DNA of 64,000 nucleotides from Topomyia yanbarensis (Eukaryota > Arthropoda > Insecta > Diptera > Culicidae). The notes under the pieces are model-generated. The model had not been told where the DNA came from. It did no database searches and saw nothing but the letters and a program-made list of their open reading frames with translations. Within the stretch, counting starts at the first letter, position 1; every line of letters begins with the position of its first letter. The position numbers and the translations under genes were made by a program. The stretch is taken from assembly GCF_030247195.1 (NCBI RefSeq), contig NC_080672.1, forward strand, positions 95,428,113-95,492,112, read 5' to 3'. Below are positions 45,449 to 58,215 of the stretch, piece after piece.

Positions 45449-46640
45449 CCAAGGCCTGCAAAAGTTGTTAACTGAATTCCAAAAATTCTTGGAAATATAC
45501 CGTGGTCCAAATCAATTGCCGTGGTCCAAAGAATTGCTAGAAAAATTATCATTTTTGAAATAGTACTAAAACGAATACGTAAATGAAAATGTAGGTCTCT
45601 ATTCGTTTCCAAGTAAAGCTATATGTTTTTACGCAAGCAAAACAATATTTGAATGTAGGCCGGTAAGAGCTATTTGGCATGATCGGGATGCAAAAGATGT
45701 GGATAGATTCTACCACTCGTAAATATAAGTACACCAGGCATTGCATTTATCGCTCATATGAGTAAATGCGCCCGGATAGTTTGCTACTGCGACAATAAAA
45801 ACTCACATTTTCACAGGAAAAGTTATTGGCACTCATACAACTTCTTCGGATAAATACAATGTGTTATTTCCAGCAGCCGGAGAATGAGTGAATGAGTTTA
45901 TCACGGTATCCTTTATGCGTTCGCTGCTTTGCTGTCGTTATTCCAAAACACGAAAAACAAGTCTATCATACTTCTTTGTCGCTTTTCTTTGTAATTAAGT
46001 GTATTTTTTAAAGTTTTAATTGATTTCCACAAAATTAAAATTTTATCAGCTTCTCCGGTGAGAAGGAAAAAGTCAAATAAATTTTATCCGGAAAATCATT
46101 CTCACGCTATTCATGGAGACGGAGAATTTTGCGACTCATCTTATCTCGGAAAAGTTGGACATCGAATAAGCTACTTCTCGCATGAGTGAGAGAGAATTAT
46201 AATGCCTGAAGTACACAAAAAAGTAGAATTACACTTAGACTTTTAATCTTTGTTTTGATAAAACTAAATATATTCTTAATTTGCTAATTTTAGATGATCT
46301 TAAATACCATAAAGATTTCTGTTTTTCTATTCTTTTGGTATAATGAATAAAGAGGTTTCCATTTACAGAGACGTATTCTCCATCTTATGAACCATAATTC
46401 TTGAAAAAAAGACAAAAATCTGTTGATTTCAAACAATTTTCTTTTGATTTCAAACAATTTAGTATGCGATATCACCTTTCATTTATCATAACCGTGATAA
46501 ATCTCAACCGTGCATGTTCAGTTTTTGTTTTCCTTCGCTTGTGCTACATTTTATTCTTCTTCTTTTCACGGATTACCAAAAACCCACATGATGTTTGCCA
46601 ATAGGTAGGCATCTCTGACGACCGACATCATTTCGAGCTC
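45449..46640. other. No feature recognised
   Basis: AT-rich, short frames only. Confidence 0.4.
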
Positions 46641-46649
46641 GATTGAGTT

Positions 46650-47040
46650 CAATTTGAACATTTCTGCGGATTATCAACTTAATGCAGATAAGTCTCCTTT
46701 TCGATGAAAATTGCATTCATCTAATTCAAGCAGCTCTCTGGAAAGTATATTTCCTGACCAAAAGAAAAGTCATTCAACATCTATTGATTATATTATCGCG
46801 AATATGGCTGAATATTACTCGGGCTTGACCGATATCGCCAAGGTCCATAAACTTAGTGCGACCGACTTTCAAAAAGCAAACAGGATTGCTCACTACAAGC
46901 TTTTTACGAAGAAGTATTGTATCTACGTTCTCGATTAGGAAGTAGAGATTGATGGCGCAGTCTCCAACATGGGGATTGATTGGGAAAAATCTGTTAAAGT
47001 ATGGTTAGGCTCGCTAACAACTTTTTGCTTAATTAAGTGA
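46650..47040 (+). pseudogene. Coding-like remnant, unidentified
   Basis: A frame from 46711 to a stop at 46936 includes DYIIANMAEYYSGLTDIAKV and TDFQKANRIAHYKLFTKKYC. After that stop the same frame goes on with EVEIDGAVSNMGIDWEKSVK and WLGSLTTF to a second stop near 47040. The composition is protein-like and unlike the AT-rich frames nearby. I do not recognise the family; it may be a decayed transposon or host gene piece. It lies just before the dispersed repeat that starts near 47230. Confidence 0.3.
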
Positions 47041-47229
47041 AAATTCACCACATATAATAACTCGAAGAAGTACTGTTACAAACAAGCTCCTGGTCTCGAA
47101 AATCTTAGAAAAATCAGGAATTTCCTACACTTCTCTGTGCAGCAATAACCCCAAGTTTCCCAACAACGGGGTATTGCAAAAACACTTATTTTTGAATTCT
47201 CAAAGTCTCAATTTGGACAATTTTATGCA

Positions 47230-47440
47230 TTCGCCCATTTCGCTTGAAGCTTTTGACATTGACACTATGGGAAAATATGAGGAAAAACCGACTCAATCCA
47301 CTTAGCAGTAAGATGAGCCTTTTCTGAAACATATCACTGGTAGATTACTAATTAGTCTCCAGAGCTCATGCGAAGTTGGCACCCAACTACTGGTGTGATG
47401 CACACAGTTTCGAGTCTTACACGAATAGAACATTTAATAA
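47230..47440 (+). repeat. Dispersed repeat, partner of 37.6-38.2 kb
   Basis: Contains ACCGACTCAATCCACTTA and GAGCTCATGCGAAGTTGGC, the approximate complement of 38060-38130. It runs into the low-complexity tract that follows. Confidence 0.55.
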
Positions 47441-48310
47441 AATGTACAAATTAGGAAAAACAATGAAACAAATGAAACTAAAAAAAATGAAAAAAAAAAC
47501 AAAAATAGGAGTAGAATGATAATTAAAAATCAAATTAATAAAATGAATAAATTAAAGTAGTTCAGATCATTAAACGGAGCACATGAATTAATAATTCAAT
47601 TTAATAAAATAAAGAAACTGAATAAAATGTAGAACTTGAAAAAATAATTAAATTAATTATATGAATATAAAATGAATGAGAAGAAGATAACGATTAAAAT
47701 AAATGAAGTAAATAAAACGAATGAACTTAATAAATCATATTGTATAAAATGGATAATATCATTAAAAATAAATACAATGAATAGAATTAATAAACAAAAA
47801 AATGAACAGAATTGATTAAATAAATGAAAGCAATAAAAAAGTAAACAGAATAAAATGAATTAAATGATTACAAATAAAAATTAAACTATGAAAAGATGCC
47901 GTAAAATTGCTAGATTAAATTAAATTGTGTCAAATTTATAATTTGGATGAATGACTGAAAAAAATTAGTCAGATTATTAAAATGAAGAAACTGAAAAAAG
48001 CGTGAAAAAATGATTAAATTCCATAAAATTAAATCAGTGAAGGAAATAGGGTAAACATGAAATAATTATTCTAATCAGAACAAATCCAAACAATGAGACA
48101 AACAAATGAATAAAATAAATTAAAAAATGCTGACTGAAATAAATGAATAAATTGAAATGATTACATGTTCAAATTAGTCAACTATTCAAAATGAATAAAA
48201 TAAACAATACGAATAAAATCCACAATATTAAAAAATTCCGAAAAAAACTTATTAGGGAGAATGATATTATAAAATTTATTTTATAAAACAAAATAACAAC
48301 TTGAAATAAA
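47440..48310 (+). repeat. A-rich low-complexity tract
   Basis: Hundreds of bases of degenerate AATAAAATGAAT-like words with almost no C on this strand; probably an expanded simple repeat. Confidence 0.85.
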
Positions 48311-49251
48311 ACTTCTACCATGTGATTCCTGAGCGTTTTTTACACTAGAAGTGGTAAATAATAATAATAATTTACTATTAAATGGAGTTGCTATTTAAAG
48401 GGATGTTCTTTTTCTTTTGGACGAAAATAAGGCAAAGTTTGTTAATTTTTTAATGAAAAATTTAAAGGTGTGTTTCAGTTTCGATGGATAAATACGTTTA
48501 TTATTCAAGGCTTCGAAAAATCAGTATCTGGGTGAAATTCAAAATGGCGATTTCCGGCAGCCTCTGTGCGCAAAACACGATCCGAAAACTACGAACCAGC
48601 TTCCTTTTGTAGTAAACTAAAATTAAAAAAATCATTGTAATTTCTTAAAGTTATTAAAATTCTATACGATTTTTACCTTATACCTTAGTCAGGAGAAGTC
48701 ATTTTCGCAATAGCCTATTCCCAGTTCACGTTGGTAAGAGAAACAAGAATGGGGAAATTAATAAAATAGCGAAACCTAACATATAGAACGGTATCCAGGC
48801 ATTGCTGTACTATTGCTCTGCTTGTCAAATAACGATTATTTCCGCACACACACACAAAATAATAAGTAATGCTAAAACCTCAAAAAGGTGGATAAAGCAC
48901 TAGAATACATTGAACGAAAATTAGCAGGCTTTGCACTATACGTTACAGCGTTACACTGCACGGACTGGGAAGAACGTCTCAACGGTTCGAGAGTCAACGT
49001 ACGAATGATCTTTTTTATTCATTTCTTTTATACTAATCCATATATGATTAAAACAGCGCTTCTCAATCTTTGGCGTATCATGAACCTTTTCGAAAGCATC
49101 CTGGACTTAATATCGATTTTTATATATATTTTATTATATTTGACACAACTCAATATTTTTACTAACTCAGATCGATTAGCAGTCTTTAATACAGTTGTAA
49201 ACAATACAATTATCTGTTACTATGTTTTAATTGCCGCAAGGTTCTACTGTA
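48311..49251. other. No gene recognised
   Basis: CA microsatellite near 48846. A frame from 48888 runs 131 codons but turns into hydrophobic low-complexity sequence after ~45 residues. Confidence 0.3.
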
Positions 49252-49467
49252 TCGATTTTGTTGGTAATTTTCGGCAAATTTGAGACTAAGAGAAACGAAA
49301 GCAATGAAATTGAAAGACGGATAGGTATTCTAGAGCGAATCAGTTATAAACTTAGAACGGAAAACTAAATTCTTCACATTTGCTTTCGATCATGTCCATA
49401 TGCCTAGTCCTAGTTTTCAGTTGTTCTCTTAGTCTCAAATTTGGCGAAAATAGCCAACAAAATCGAT
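49252..49467. repeat. Inverted duplication of the Transib inner segment
   Basis: Arms 49252-49295 and 49424-49467 (ATCGATTTTGTTGG outermost) are inverted copies. The left copy carries a 28-codon frame at 49282-49368 (RRIGILERISYKLRTEN, then a stop). The right copy, read backwards, continues as the Transib inner sequence does (GGCATATGGACATGATCGAA; compare 1236-1262) but lacks that middle. Confidence 0.65.
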
Positions 49468-49814
49468 ATAACACAATTATCTTACAGAATCTCAGCACAA
49501 CAATTGCTGCATAAATTAGTGGAATATTTCCACATTAAGTTTTCATTGAAATCGATGTATTTGTTTTCATATGTTTCCGATTTCGTTGCACTTATCAATG
49601 AATTCAAATATTCAAGCTAAATTTCTTTCTCTTTTCTTCAGATGTCCACACAATTGGCCGATACCAAATAAATTGAAGCTTTCAATAGTTAACTGAAAGC
49701 GACTACATTTAAACAATGGTGAGTTTTTGAAAATAATTAAATAAAGTTTTATAAAATATACCATTCTTAATACCAATTTCAAATTGTTTCATAATATTAC
49801 CATAGCTTAGAATC

Positions 49815-50790
49815 AGCTTGAGGTCCGAATTGCCCAGCGCACAGAGGAGTATTCGTATCAAAAAGCTGGTCAAAAGCATTAATATAATTTGTTTCACGAA
49901 AAAGATACGGCGATGAATGGAAACCGGCGTAATAAGATGTGCCAAGTAGTTTTCATATGGAATTATATTGTGATTATGTTTGTATGCATTTTAAAGCGCG
50001 GTTTTATCTTCCTATAACAGTACCCGTATGATTCGAGAGCGTCGTTCCAAAAAAAGAGACCGTTTTGCTGCGCGTGATTCGTGACCCATCTGTTTCGTTC
50101 AAAACGCTGTACCTCTTGCAATATTTGAAATAAAACGCTCAAATTTTGCACAAATATTCCCCGGAAGTACACAAATCGATTAAATAAATTGAAAAAGTAG
50201 TCAATTCAAAAATTGTGTGAATAAATGGTATGAAACTGAATAATACATCGTTTTGTAAAATGCCTACTAAAAATAAAATGGCAGAAATTGGCAGCAGTTT
50301 TACTTTTGATTCGCTTACTAGGACACTGATTGATCAAATTATATTGACATTTGAGGTGAGAATTTGCGAGAACATTAATAAATATCACTTTATAATTCCA
50401 AAATATTTGGAATTCGTACAATATATTCAGCTAGATTATAACTGTCATATTCATTTAAATATGTGGTTAATTTCGATTTTCGAATATACATACAAATGGA
50501 TTTAGCAGATACTTTACGACTAGCTGATAGGTAATCATGGTTCTTAGATACATGAAAGTAAATGTGTTTTTTGACGAGAATTCATCGCTTTTTTTTATTC
50601 CAATTCTGAGGGCTCATGCTGGTTGTAAATGAAATAAATAAATCAAACAAGGCTTCCAAATTGTGTGGTAACTATCCAGGAAAAGAGTCACGTAGGATTA
50701 GAAGCTATTGCACGAGTTTGGAGTTTTCGCTTTTGGCCAGTTTTTTGGCTCAAATACTCCTCTGTGCAGCGGTCCGGATTGGGCCACTTC
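49815..50790. repeat. Inverted pair sharing a hydrophobic peptide
   Basis: 49815-49878 (minus) and 50727-50790 (plus) share AATACTCCTCTGTGC and encode LLTSFLIRILLCAL and LLASFLAQILLCAA. Probably diverged arms of an unrecognised element; the ~850 bp between shows nothing else. Confidence 0.45.
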
Positions 50791-50849
50791 TCCCTATAAT
50801 TAAAAAAATATGGATAGATATAGTAGATGATAGAAATTGATGATTGACG

Positions 50850-51400
50850 TCATTTTGAGCAACACACTCGATAACCCTAACAATATGGGTATTTTTCGAA
50901 GGCGCTAGATAAGTATATGATGGAAATGAAGCTTTGGCGCCATTTTCAGATCCAAGATGATGACTTCTGGTTGAAAAATATTCTCGACAACCCTATCAAT
51001 ATGGGTATTTCTTGAACAGGCTTGACGAGCACATTATGAAAATGGATTAGCGTCATTTTGAGACACAAGATGGCATCTTCTGGTTGAGTAATATCCTCGA
51101 TAACTTTAATATGGGTAATTTTGGAACGGGGTTGACGAGTAGAGGATGGAAACAGATTTTTGACGCCATTTTGAAAACTTCGCGACTTTCGATTGTGCAA
51201 AATTTTCTATAATCATATCATCACTACATCTATACATTTACTACATAATGGCATATTGTTGAAGTTGATGAAAGAAAAAAAAATCCAAACCGAAAGTCGC
51301 CATCTTGGTTTACAAAATGGCTTCCGACATCTATTTCCGTCATCTACTCACTAATCCCATTCTGAAAATATGGTCAATATGATGGTTATGAAGAATTTAT
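50850..51400. repeat. ~110-116 bp diverged tandem array
   Basis: CAATATGGGTA or AATATGGGTA recurs near 50881, 50997 and 51107, each with GCCATTTT- or GTCATTTTGA-like blocks. The last part (51290-51400, GTCGCCATCTTGG, CCGTCATCTACTCACTAATC) resembles the 19.2 kb array. Confidence 0.65.
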
Positions 51401-51419
51401 CTAAACCGCGAGTCGTCAT

Positions 51420-52239
51420 TTTGTGTAGTTTTTGTTATGATCCTTGTTCATAATTTGTGAACACCTACAGTCGACAGTTAAGCGATGTTCGTGAATGCTG
51501 GAGCTTATTAGCGATTTTTGTGATTTCATGTCATGTTAGAGTGACATTTTATTTATGAGTCAGATTTTTCTGTCGGAGTACTGTGATTTAGGTTCATGAT
51601 TTTAGGATCTTAGTCACGATTTTAGATAGTATTGTCACGAGTAGTGTAATTAGGATCTTAATCATTATTTTCGTAATTTATTTGGATGTTATATTGTATA
51701 TTTGATTCTAGAGCTTACTTTCGAATTCGACACGTGGAGTGATGTGACTCATGTACATGACATCAGTAGCTTTATTATGATATTTCCAGGGGGTTGTATC
51801 CCTATGGTTATGTACAGGCGATGACAGTAGTCAACATATAGTGGGCCCTGCCGCATTTTTTACTCGGAGTAACATGACGTATGAACAGGAACATAAAAGT
51901 GTGACTTATTCGCGGTGTTTTGTTCTGTGAACTATATCATGAACACGATTTGTGGCTCTATAGTATATTTTTGGTGCTCAACGCACTTTTCTTTTCCTGT
52001 TCAAACATCACACTGAGCCTTATCAAATGAATAAGAATGTTCTAGGTCCTAATAGTTTTTTATAGCTACTGCTCATGCCTCTTACTGGTTGCTATCAATT
52101 ATACATATATCAGATTTCATAGAATGTTGAATCGGTCAAAACTGATTCTACGAATAATACTCCAAACTCCAAGCTGCATGAAATTGGAAATGAGTAGGGG
52201 TATCGTCTAAATATCACAAGCACGCAAGATAGATTGTAG
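51420..52239. other. No gene recognised
   Basis: Intermediate composition, probably the leading part of the repeat that follows. Confidence 0.3.
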
Positions 52240-52680
52240 GTCATGTACTAAGAATGATGACCTAGGTCACGAATCCATTTCATGATTTTGTGAACTATTT
52301 CGCGTGCATGAATCGTCGTGACTATTGTACTAGGAATCACGAATATGGCAAATCGTAACTATTCTACTAGAAACCATGAACCATCTCACGAATACATGAA
52401 TGATATTCTATGATTTTGTGAACTATTTCACGACCACGAATAGAAAATCGTTACTATTGTAATTGGAATCATGAACCAGTTCACGAATACGTGATAAATA
52501 TTTGATGATTTTGTGAATTATTTCTCGAGCACGGATATTGGATGGTCGATTAGGAATCATGAATTAGTTCATGAGAATTGAATGGATTCATGAAGAAAAT
52601 TCCGAGTTTCGTGAAAAAGTTCACAAAAAAGTATTCAGACTGTTTCTATTTTGTGAATTAACGTTCCAAAACCCATGAAT
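52240..52680 (+). repeat. ~95-128 bp degenerate tandem array
   Basis: TGATTTTGTGAAYTATTTC recurs at 52283, 52411 and 52506, separated by CACGAATA, CATGAA and GGAATCAYGAA words. Confidence 0.7.
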
Positions 52681-55600
52681 AACATCGTGATTCAACCTTT
52701 AATTTTATGGATAATGTTCATAAAGCTGTGTACCAATTCACGTACAGAAAATCGATTTGGTTATGACATGGCTGAAACCGTGACTAAAGATCACGAAACA
52801 AAACCAAATATTTCTAGTAATAAACGCGTTATGCGGGTGTTACTGAAGGGAAATTGAACATAATTATGAATCACATGATTTTTGGTTATGGTCCCTGTTT
52901 TCGTAACGTATAAACGTGATTGTTCCAGAATTCATGGTACTTTATTCACGTTTTTGGGAACATTTTTTCCGTGTAAGAATATGTTAAATTGTATACAACT
53001 TCATACGGTACTGCACGTACTAAATCATTTTTATACGAACTCGTTATTTCGTAAATCTTTAACTAAATTTCGTAATTTAGTCCGTAAAAAAATTCGTTTC
53101 AGTGTAGCTAAATTTCAAAACAAACAACGATATTTCCGCGCAATTTAGCGAGAATGTTGATAATCCTATTGATAGAGTTAGGGTGCATATTCATTTTGGC
53201 CAATTCTACAGCTTTTGAAATCGTCAAAAGTAGTAAATTTGCAAAATTCTTGCAACTCAATTCGGTAGTTTTCAAAACATTTTGATATCACGCGAGTACT
53301 TAAGCGCATGTATTTTGTTGTAGTGACTTTGATTCATACGTAACCACTGCGCTCTTCTCAACTAACTCATATCTCCGAAACCGGAATTCCGATCCAAACG
53401 AAATTCCGTAGGATCCGTCTATTAGTTTGTAAAAATTCGTTTAGCTTCAGTGGAACGAAAAATGTTATCTGAGACATTCTTTGCCGCAAAATCACTATGA
53501 TAAATTTGTTAAAAGCGTTTTAGTCCATAAAGTATTTTCAACATTTATATTTATAATGAATTTCTCTATTTAAAGCTCGCAAAGTCTCAGATGCCACCAT
53601 GGTCAACAATTTAGATTTTCTTCCATTTACACTTCATTGCATCACAATGTGATCGAACAGACATCTGAATACCTTTCTGTAGGCAGTTCTCCTTATACAA
53701 CCGCAGCTGCAGATGCTCTGCCAAATCTTCAGTTTTTTTTAGTGGAATCAATTTTGACTTGCTCGACATAGTCGTATATTGTTGCAACTTTAACAAACTG
53801 CACTTTGCGTCTATTCTGCTCTCCTTAGCCAACCGACTTACGAACTTTTTAAACTACTGCTCAAAAGCAAATGTGATGTTCGCTAAACTTTATATCAATA
53901 TGCATTTCCATTAGCACTGATCAACATCTTCGCTCTCAAAGTTCCATTAAGTCGCTACACACTTTGCACCATTCCGTACATTACCACAAGAAATCATTCC
54001 TCGTAGCTGTGATGATTGGCACAAAGTTCCCACACTCGTCTTCGCAAGATAATCGGAACAGTCAGCAAATAGCTTCTGAGGACATGTATGCTAATAAAAG
54101 TGGTAAAACTTTGTTTTTCTCCACATTAAATCTCCATCGTACCATCATGCCGGTAAGAGCATAAACTCTTCATGGGAGCCAGCGGAAAGTTGAGTCCTTT
54201 TGTGTCTTCGCACACATTCAACAGCAAAAATCTGCGATTCCATTGTCCCGGCGTGTAATGGTTGCCAACCGAATGAATGTATGTATGCATGAAAGTTTAT
54301 TCATCACTTTGAGAGCTCTTGCCAAATTTTGTCTGGTGTCTCATTTTGGTTTGTTCAGTTGGCAAGTACTTAGGCGGGTGTGTTTACAACTTTCTTAACA
54401 GAGGGTGGGGGTTTGCGAATTGATGTCTCCCTTTCATATAGTGTCGTGAGTTTTCAACTTTACCGTAGAAAGCACAAGTGAGGAAATCCAGCAAACTGAG
54501 TGATAATTTATGGTGGGTTGTGCAGGAAGGGTAGCAAGTGAACGTACTTTAGATAAATTTTATGACTGTTTTTGATTGTACGATAGTTATGGCGTTAATC
54601 GTGACAATGTTTTGTTTGTGTGAAACTGTTGATCTCGCTTTAAGAAGACCTAATTGTGTGAACAAATCCGATGCATTCGACACTTGTCCTTTGTTGGTTC
54701 TAGAACACGTGTCTAGATACCGATAAATTGAAACAAGCAATCCCATCCTTCACTAATGCCTCTTATTTAATGTAGCTCTGAGAATTAGACGTCAACTTAA
54801 CCCAAAGTGTCCATAAAATTCATATTTGATTTTACGAGTTTTTAATTACTTTACAGAAAACTCGAGGGAAACATCAAACGACTAAAAATTAATGAACGCT
54901 CCATGGCCATAAAATAGAAAGGGTTCAGTTACAATTCAACCTCGAACAGGCCATTGAAGCTGCTCTATCGTCGAGACAGGTGTCTCTTTCTCGAGGGTGA
55001 CAAAATAAACCTGCTAACTGCATCCACGCAATGTATTGAGTCTGAAAAAATTCTGACCGATTTACCCAAGCCGAACGCTCTGGTGCGGACACTTGTCAAG
55101 CAGCGCGATCGTGAGGAAAAATATAAACCAATTTATTACCATTAGGCATACATAGTACGGTCGGCAGTAATTGCCGGAACTTGCCAACATTCACGTTTAC
55201 AGCGCCAATTTTCAGCATACCAACGCGATGCAAAGAATTTCTCCGGTCGGGCGATTTTTTGTCCCACAGCTGACATACGTGGGAGGAAGAATCACGCCTT
55301 TCACCATCCGTCAGCTGTTGTACGACAAGGCGTTCTTCAATCTGCAGCCGCGTATGGCAGCCATGAGGGAGGAAGCTGGAAAAAGCGAAATTCCTCCGCA
55401 CAGAACAATGTGCGAAATGGTGAGAGCGAGTTGGCGTTGGGGAACCGAACTGAACGGACTGATTTATTTCTGACGCGAAAAACATAAAAGTTAAGCCGGC
55501 TGTTGTGATGCGAAAGGCAATCAACCTTTGCTTACATTCTGCTGGAATGCGATTGCCAGTGGCTGGTGGGCGGATGATCCTTTCGTGGTTTTGCTTATTA

Positions 55601-57340
55601 ATGCTTCTTGTGGTTTGCAAGATGAGCTGCAGACAAATGGGAGTAGGTGTGGCAAAATTGGGTACACAAACGCGTATTGCTGGGGATCACAGGTCCTTTG
55701 GAGTCCAAATACATAGGGCGATGTTCTTCGACTACAGATGACTTAAAAGCAAATATTTCACATTTGGCTTGCGTGGAATCAGGCCTGTAGCGTGTGGTTG
55801 GTCGGATTGTCCCCCGCCAAGGGCGGTGCTGAAATCTTAATCTGCCTTCTAAAATAAGTAGAATAGGTCATGAAATAAGGCAGAACTGTGTTTTTTCAGG
55901 CAAACACTAAATTATTGTCTGAAAGTCGATCATAAGAACTAAGTCAAAGTGCATACCTAAGAGGCGCAAAAAAGAAGACTATTCTATTCTATTCTAACCC
56001 TTATACAGCCAGTATTGAAAAGCATCCTGGAAAACACTGCAGTTATTCTTTAGTGTTTTTCTTGTCAACATTAATATTTGAAGCATATTATAATATGACG
56101 CAAATATTAAAACGGCCAGGCCTACTGTGCAGAGTTGGGTTTGAAGATGTTAATGAACAATTCAACCAACGAATCGTTTTGAAACTTGAATGAGGAAGAA
56201 ACGAGGACAACCGTACCAACCGTTTCAGTTTATAGTGGGTTATGATAAAACGTTGGGAGTGACTTGGCTACGAAGGTTAATGTCACTCCTTTGGTCCTTT
56301 GGGATGGGACAGAGGTATTTACTCCTTGCCCTGGCTATTGAGCCTAGGTTAAAGCGCCTTTACTCGCTCAGAGGCGCAAAAATAAGACTACACTAAAAGC
56401 ACCAGAAGATCACGTCACGACACCATCGATCCCACTCAAATTTATTCATAATAAAAGGTGTTGTACTCAAATTAAAGTGCAAAAAAGAATGAATGACGAG
56501 CGACACCAAACTTTCAGTTGTTTCAGAATAAGAAAACAGCAAAAATAATTTTTACGTTTATCCTTCGTTTTTTTCAGTTTCATAGAAATATAACGAGAAC
56601 AGATCACATTAAAGGGTAGTAGACCACCTCTTTAAAGCAGCGGCCAAGCTCGTTACCACTCGCTTTAGTATTTCTACAAAAGTCTTTTAAAGGTACATTT
56701 GTGGATTCTCCTCACAATAGGCACACTTTTCAACATTTCCAATGTAAGAGCCATTCTAATGATTCTCTAGGCGCTTGCCACACCGGACTGCATTGTTACA
56801 ACAGCCCATTCAAAATCTTCGCGCACTGGATCAAGGGTTCCGTGAATCGGCGACCACACCGTCGATCGCAACGTTGTAGGCGGGCATGTAGACGCGATAG
56901 TCTTTCGAAAAAATAAACTAGACGCCAGTAATATCGTTTGCTTGCTTGTGACAGGAAATCATAAATCCTAGCTTATCTGGGCAAACTTTCCAAGTATCTG
57001 TCATGGCTGAATATTTCTTACGAAAGAAGATCACGTATGGTCTACCCGAGTGCAATGTGTATGATTTTAAAAAGGCTGTCGGAGTATTCGATGACGAATC
57101 TTGTAGGCCTAGTTTTTACCACGTCACTCTCAGGAAAATTCTTATATGCACGAGTCGTAAGCCCGATGCAAAGCGATAACTTTAAGAATACGAAGGAACA
57201 GACTGAAATTACGAAAGATACAAGAAATTGAAAGACCCAAAAAATCGATGGGTATGTGTCCATTACTTTTGTGTAAGATTCTATTGTCTTTTTGGTAACC
57301 GACCATGCAATTGCGCTTTGCGGTATTAAACTTTATTAAA
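52681..57340. other. No certain gene
   Basis: Scattered short frames. Near 55970 and 56370 GAGGCGCAAAAA is followed by AAGACTA, resembling the 3' end of a mosquito retroelement, but no element was defined. One pair of overlapping longer frames lies at 55096-55620. Confidence 0.3.
55096..55620. other. Overlapping long frames on both strands, doubtful
   Basis: A minus-strand frame of 174 codons (55620-55096) overlaps a plus-strand frame of 100 codons (55171-55473, containing GRFFVPQLTYVGGRITPFT and IRQLLYDKAFFNLQPRMAA). A second plus-strand frame from 55528 includes ASGWWADDPFVVLL. The patch is GC-richer than its surroundings. No family recognised; at most one strand can be real. Confidence 0.2.
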
Positions 57341-57344
57341 CCTT

Positions 57345-57580
57345 ACCAGGTTCGGACCTGAACCAGACCCAGACTTTGTGCTTAGATCCAGGCAAGTGTC
57401 TGGATCCGGAGCATCGGTTCGGATTTGTGGATCCAAACCGTAGGTCTTGCTTCCCGTACACGACGGAAAGGACTGTTCATGTTTTGTGCAGTCGATACCT
57501 CACTGTTGACGTCCGTGATAGAAAAAAAATTTAAATTTAATACCGACCGCAATACCCCACTACTATTCCAAGTCGGATTT
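57345..57580 (+). repeat. Unclassified repeat, copy 1 left part
   Basis: About 70% identical by eye to 63485-63720 (GGTTCGG, GTGTCTGGATC, AAGGACTGTTCAT, GCAGTCG). The match stops at ~57580 and its continuation is found at ~59655, so ~2 kb lies between that is absent from copy 2. Confidence 0.6.
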
Positions 57581-57911
57581 TGACATTAAAAATGTCTTAC
57601 TCCACTATCTGGGGCTAGGTGTCATTCTAAAATCTAAACTATCTCCCATGTAACGAAACTATGTAAGGTTTGCACGCTTATAACTCCGATATTACTAGAT
57701 GGATTTTAATCATTCATACACCAACCGATTCAGAAACACCTAACTTAAATATTGGTAATAATTTAATATCTCCCCAATGAAAGTAGACTTTTGGAAATTG
57801 GTAAAATTAAAAAGTTCACAAAAAACGGGAAAAATACCATTCGTGAGGCAGATTTCTCAGACACAGCCGTCAAAAGAGGGCAGCTTAGTTGCTCAATGAA
57901 ACACGAAAAGT
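57581..57911. other. Start of the ~2 kb insertion relative to copy 2
   Basis: Opens with the small palindrome GACATTAAAAATGTC. No gene seen. Confidence 0.35.
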
Positions 57912-58215
57912 CATAAATAGAAGCAACGCATGTCCGTTTAAATCAGTTGTTGCTCTTATCCCACACGAGCAACGTCGTCTCCGGGCGATGCAATAAGCGC
58001 TATCGATTTTCGGTAACGTTGGCATTTGCACACACTCGCACCTAAGTGACTAAACCATATACGGTTAGTTTATAAATAGAGGTGACGCGTACCCGTTTGA
58101 ATCAGTTTTTGTTCTTATGTCGAACGGGTAAGATCATGGCTGCAGCGTCTGGGCACTACAATAAGCGGTAGACGCTATGCATTTTCGGCAGCGGTGGCCG
58201 TGTGCGGATTTGTCG
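57912..58215 (+). promoter_or_regulatory. Duplicated TATA + initiator core promoter unit
   Basis: Two ~145 bp units with a 159 bp period. The first has CATAAATA at 57912 and TCAGTT at 57943; the second has TATAAATA at 58071 and TCAGTT at 58102. TATA-like T to initiator A is 33 bases in both, the spacing of arthropod core promoters. Each unit continues with a CAATAAGCG-containing block. No long frame follows; the second unit has a ten-codon frame starting at the ATG near 58136. Confidence 0.45.

Noticed and set aside
53611..53832. 73-codon Lys-rich minus-strand frame
   Set aside because: Protein-like in composition but without homologous motif, splice context or a second copy; too weak to annotate.
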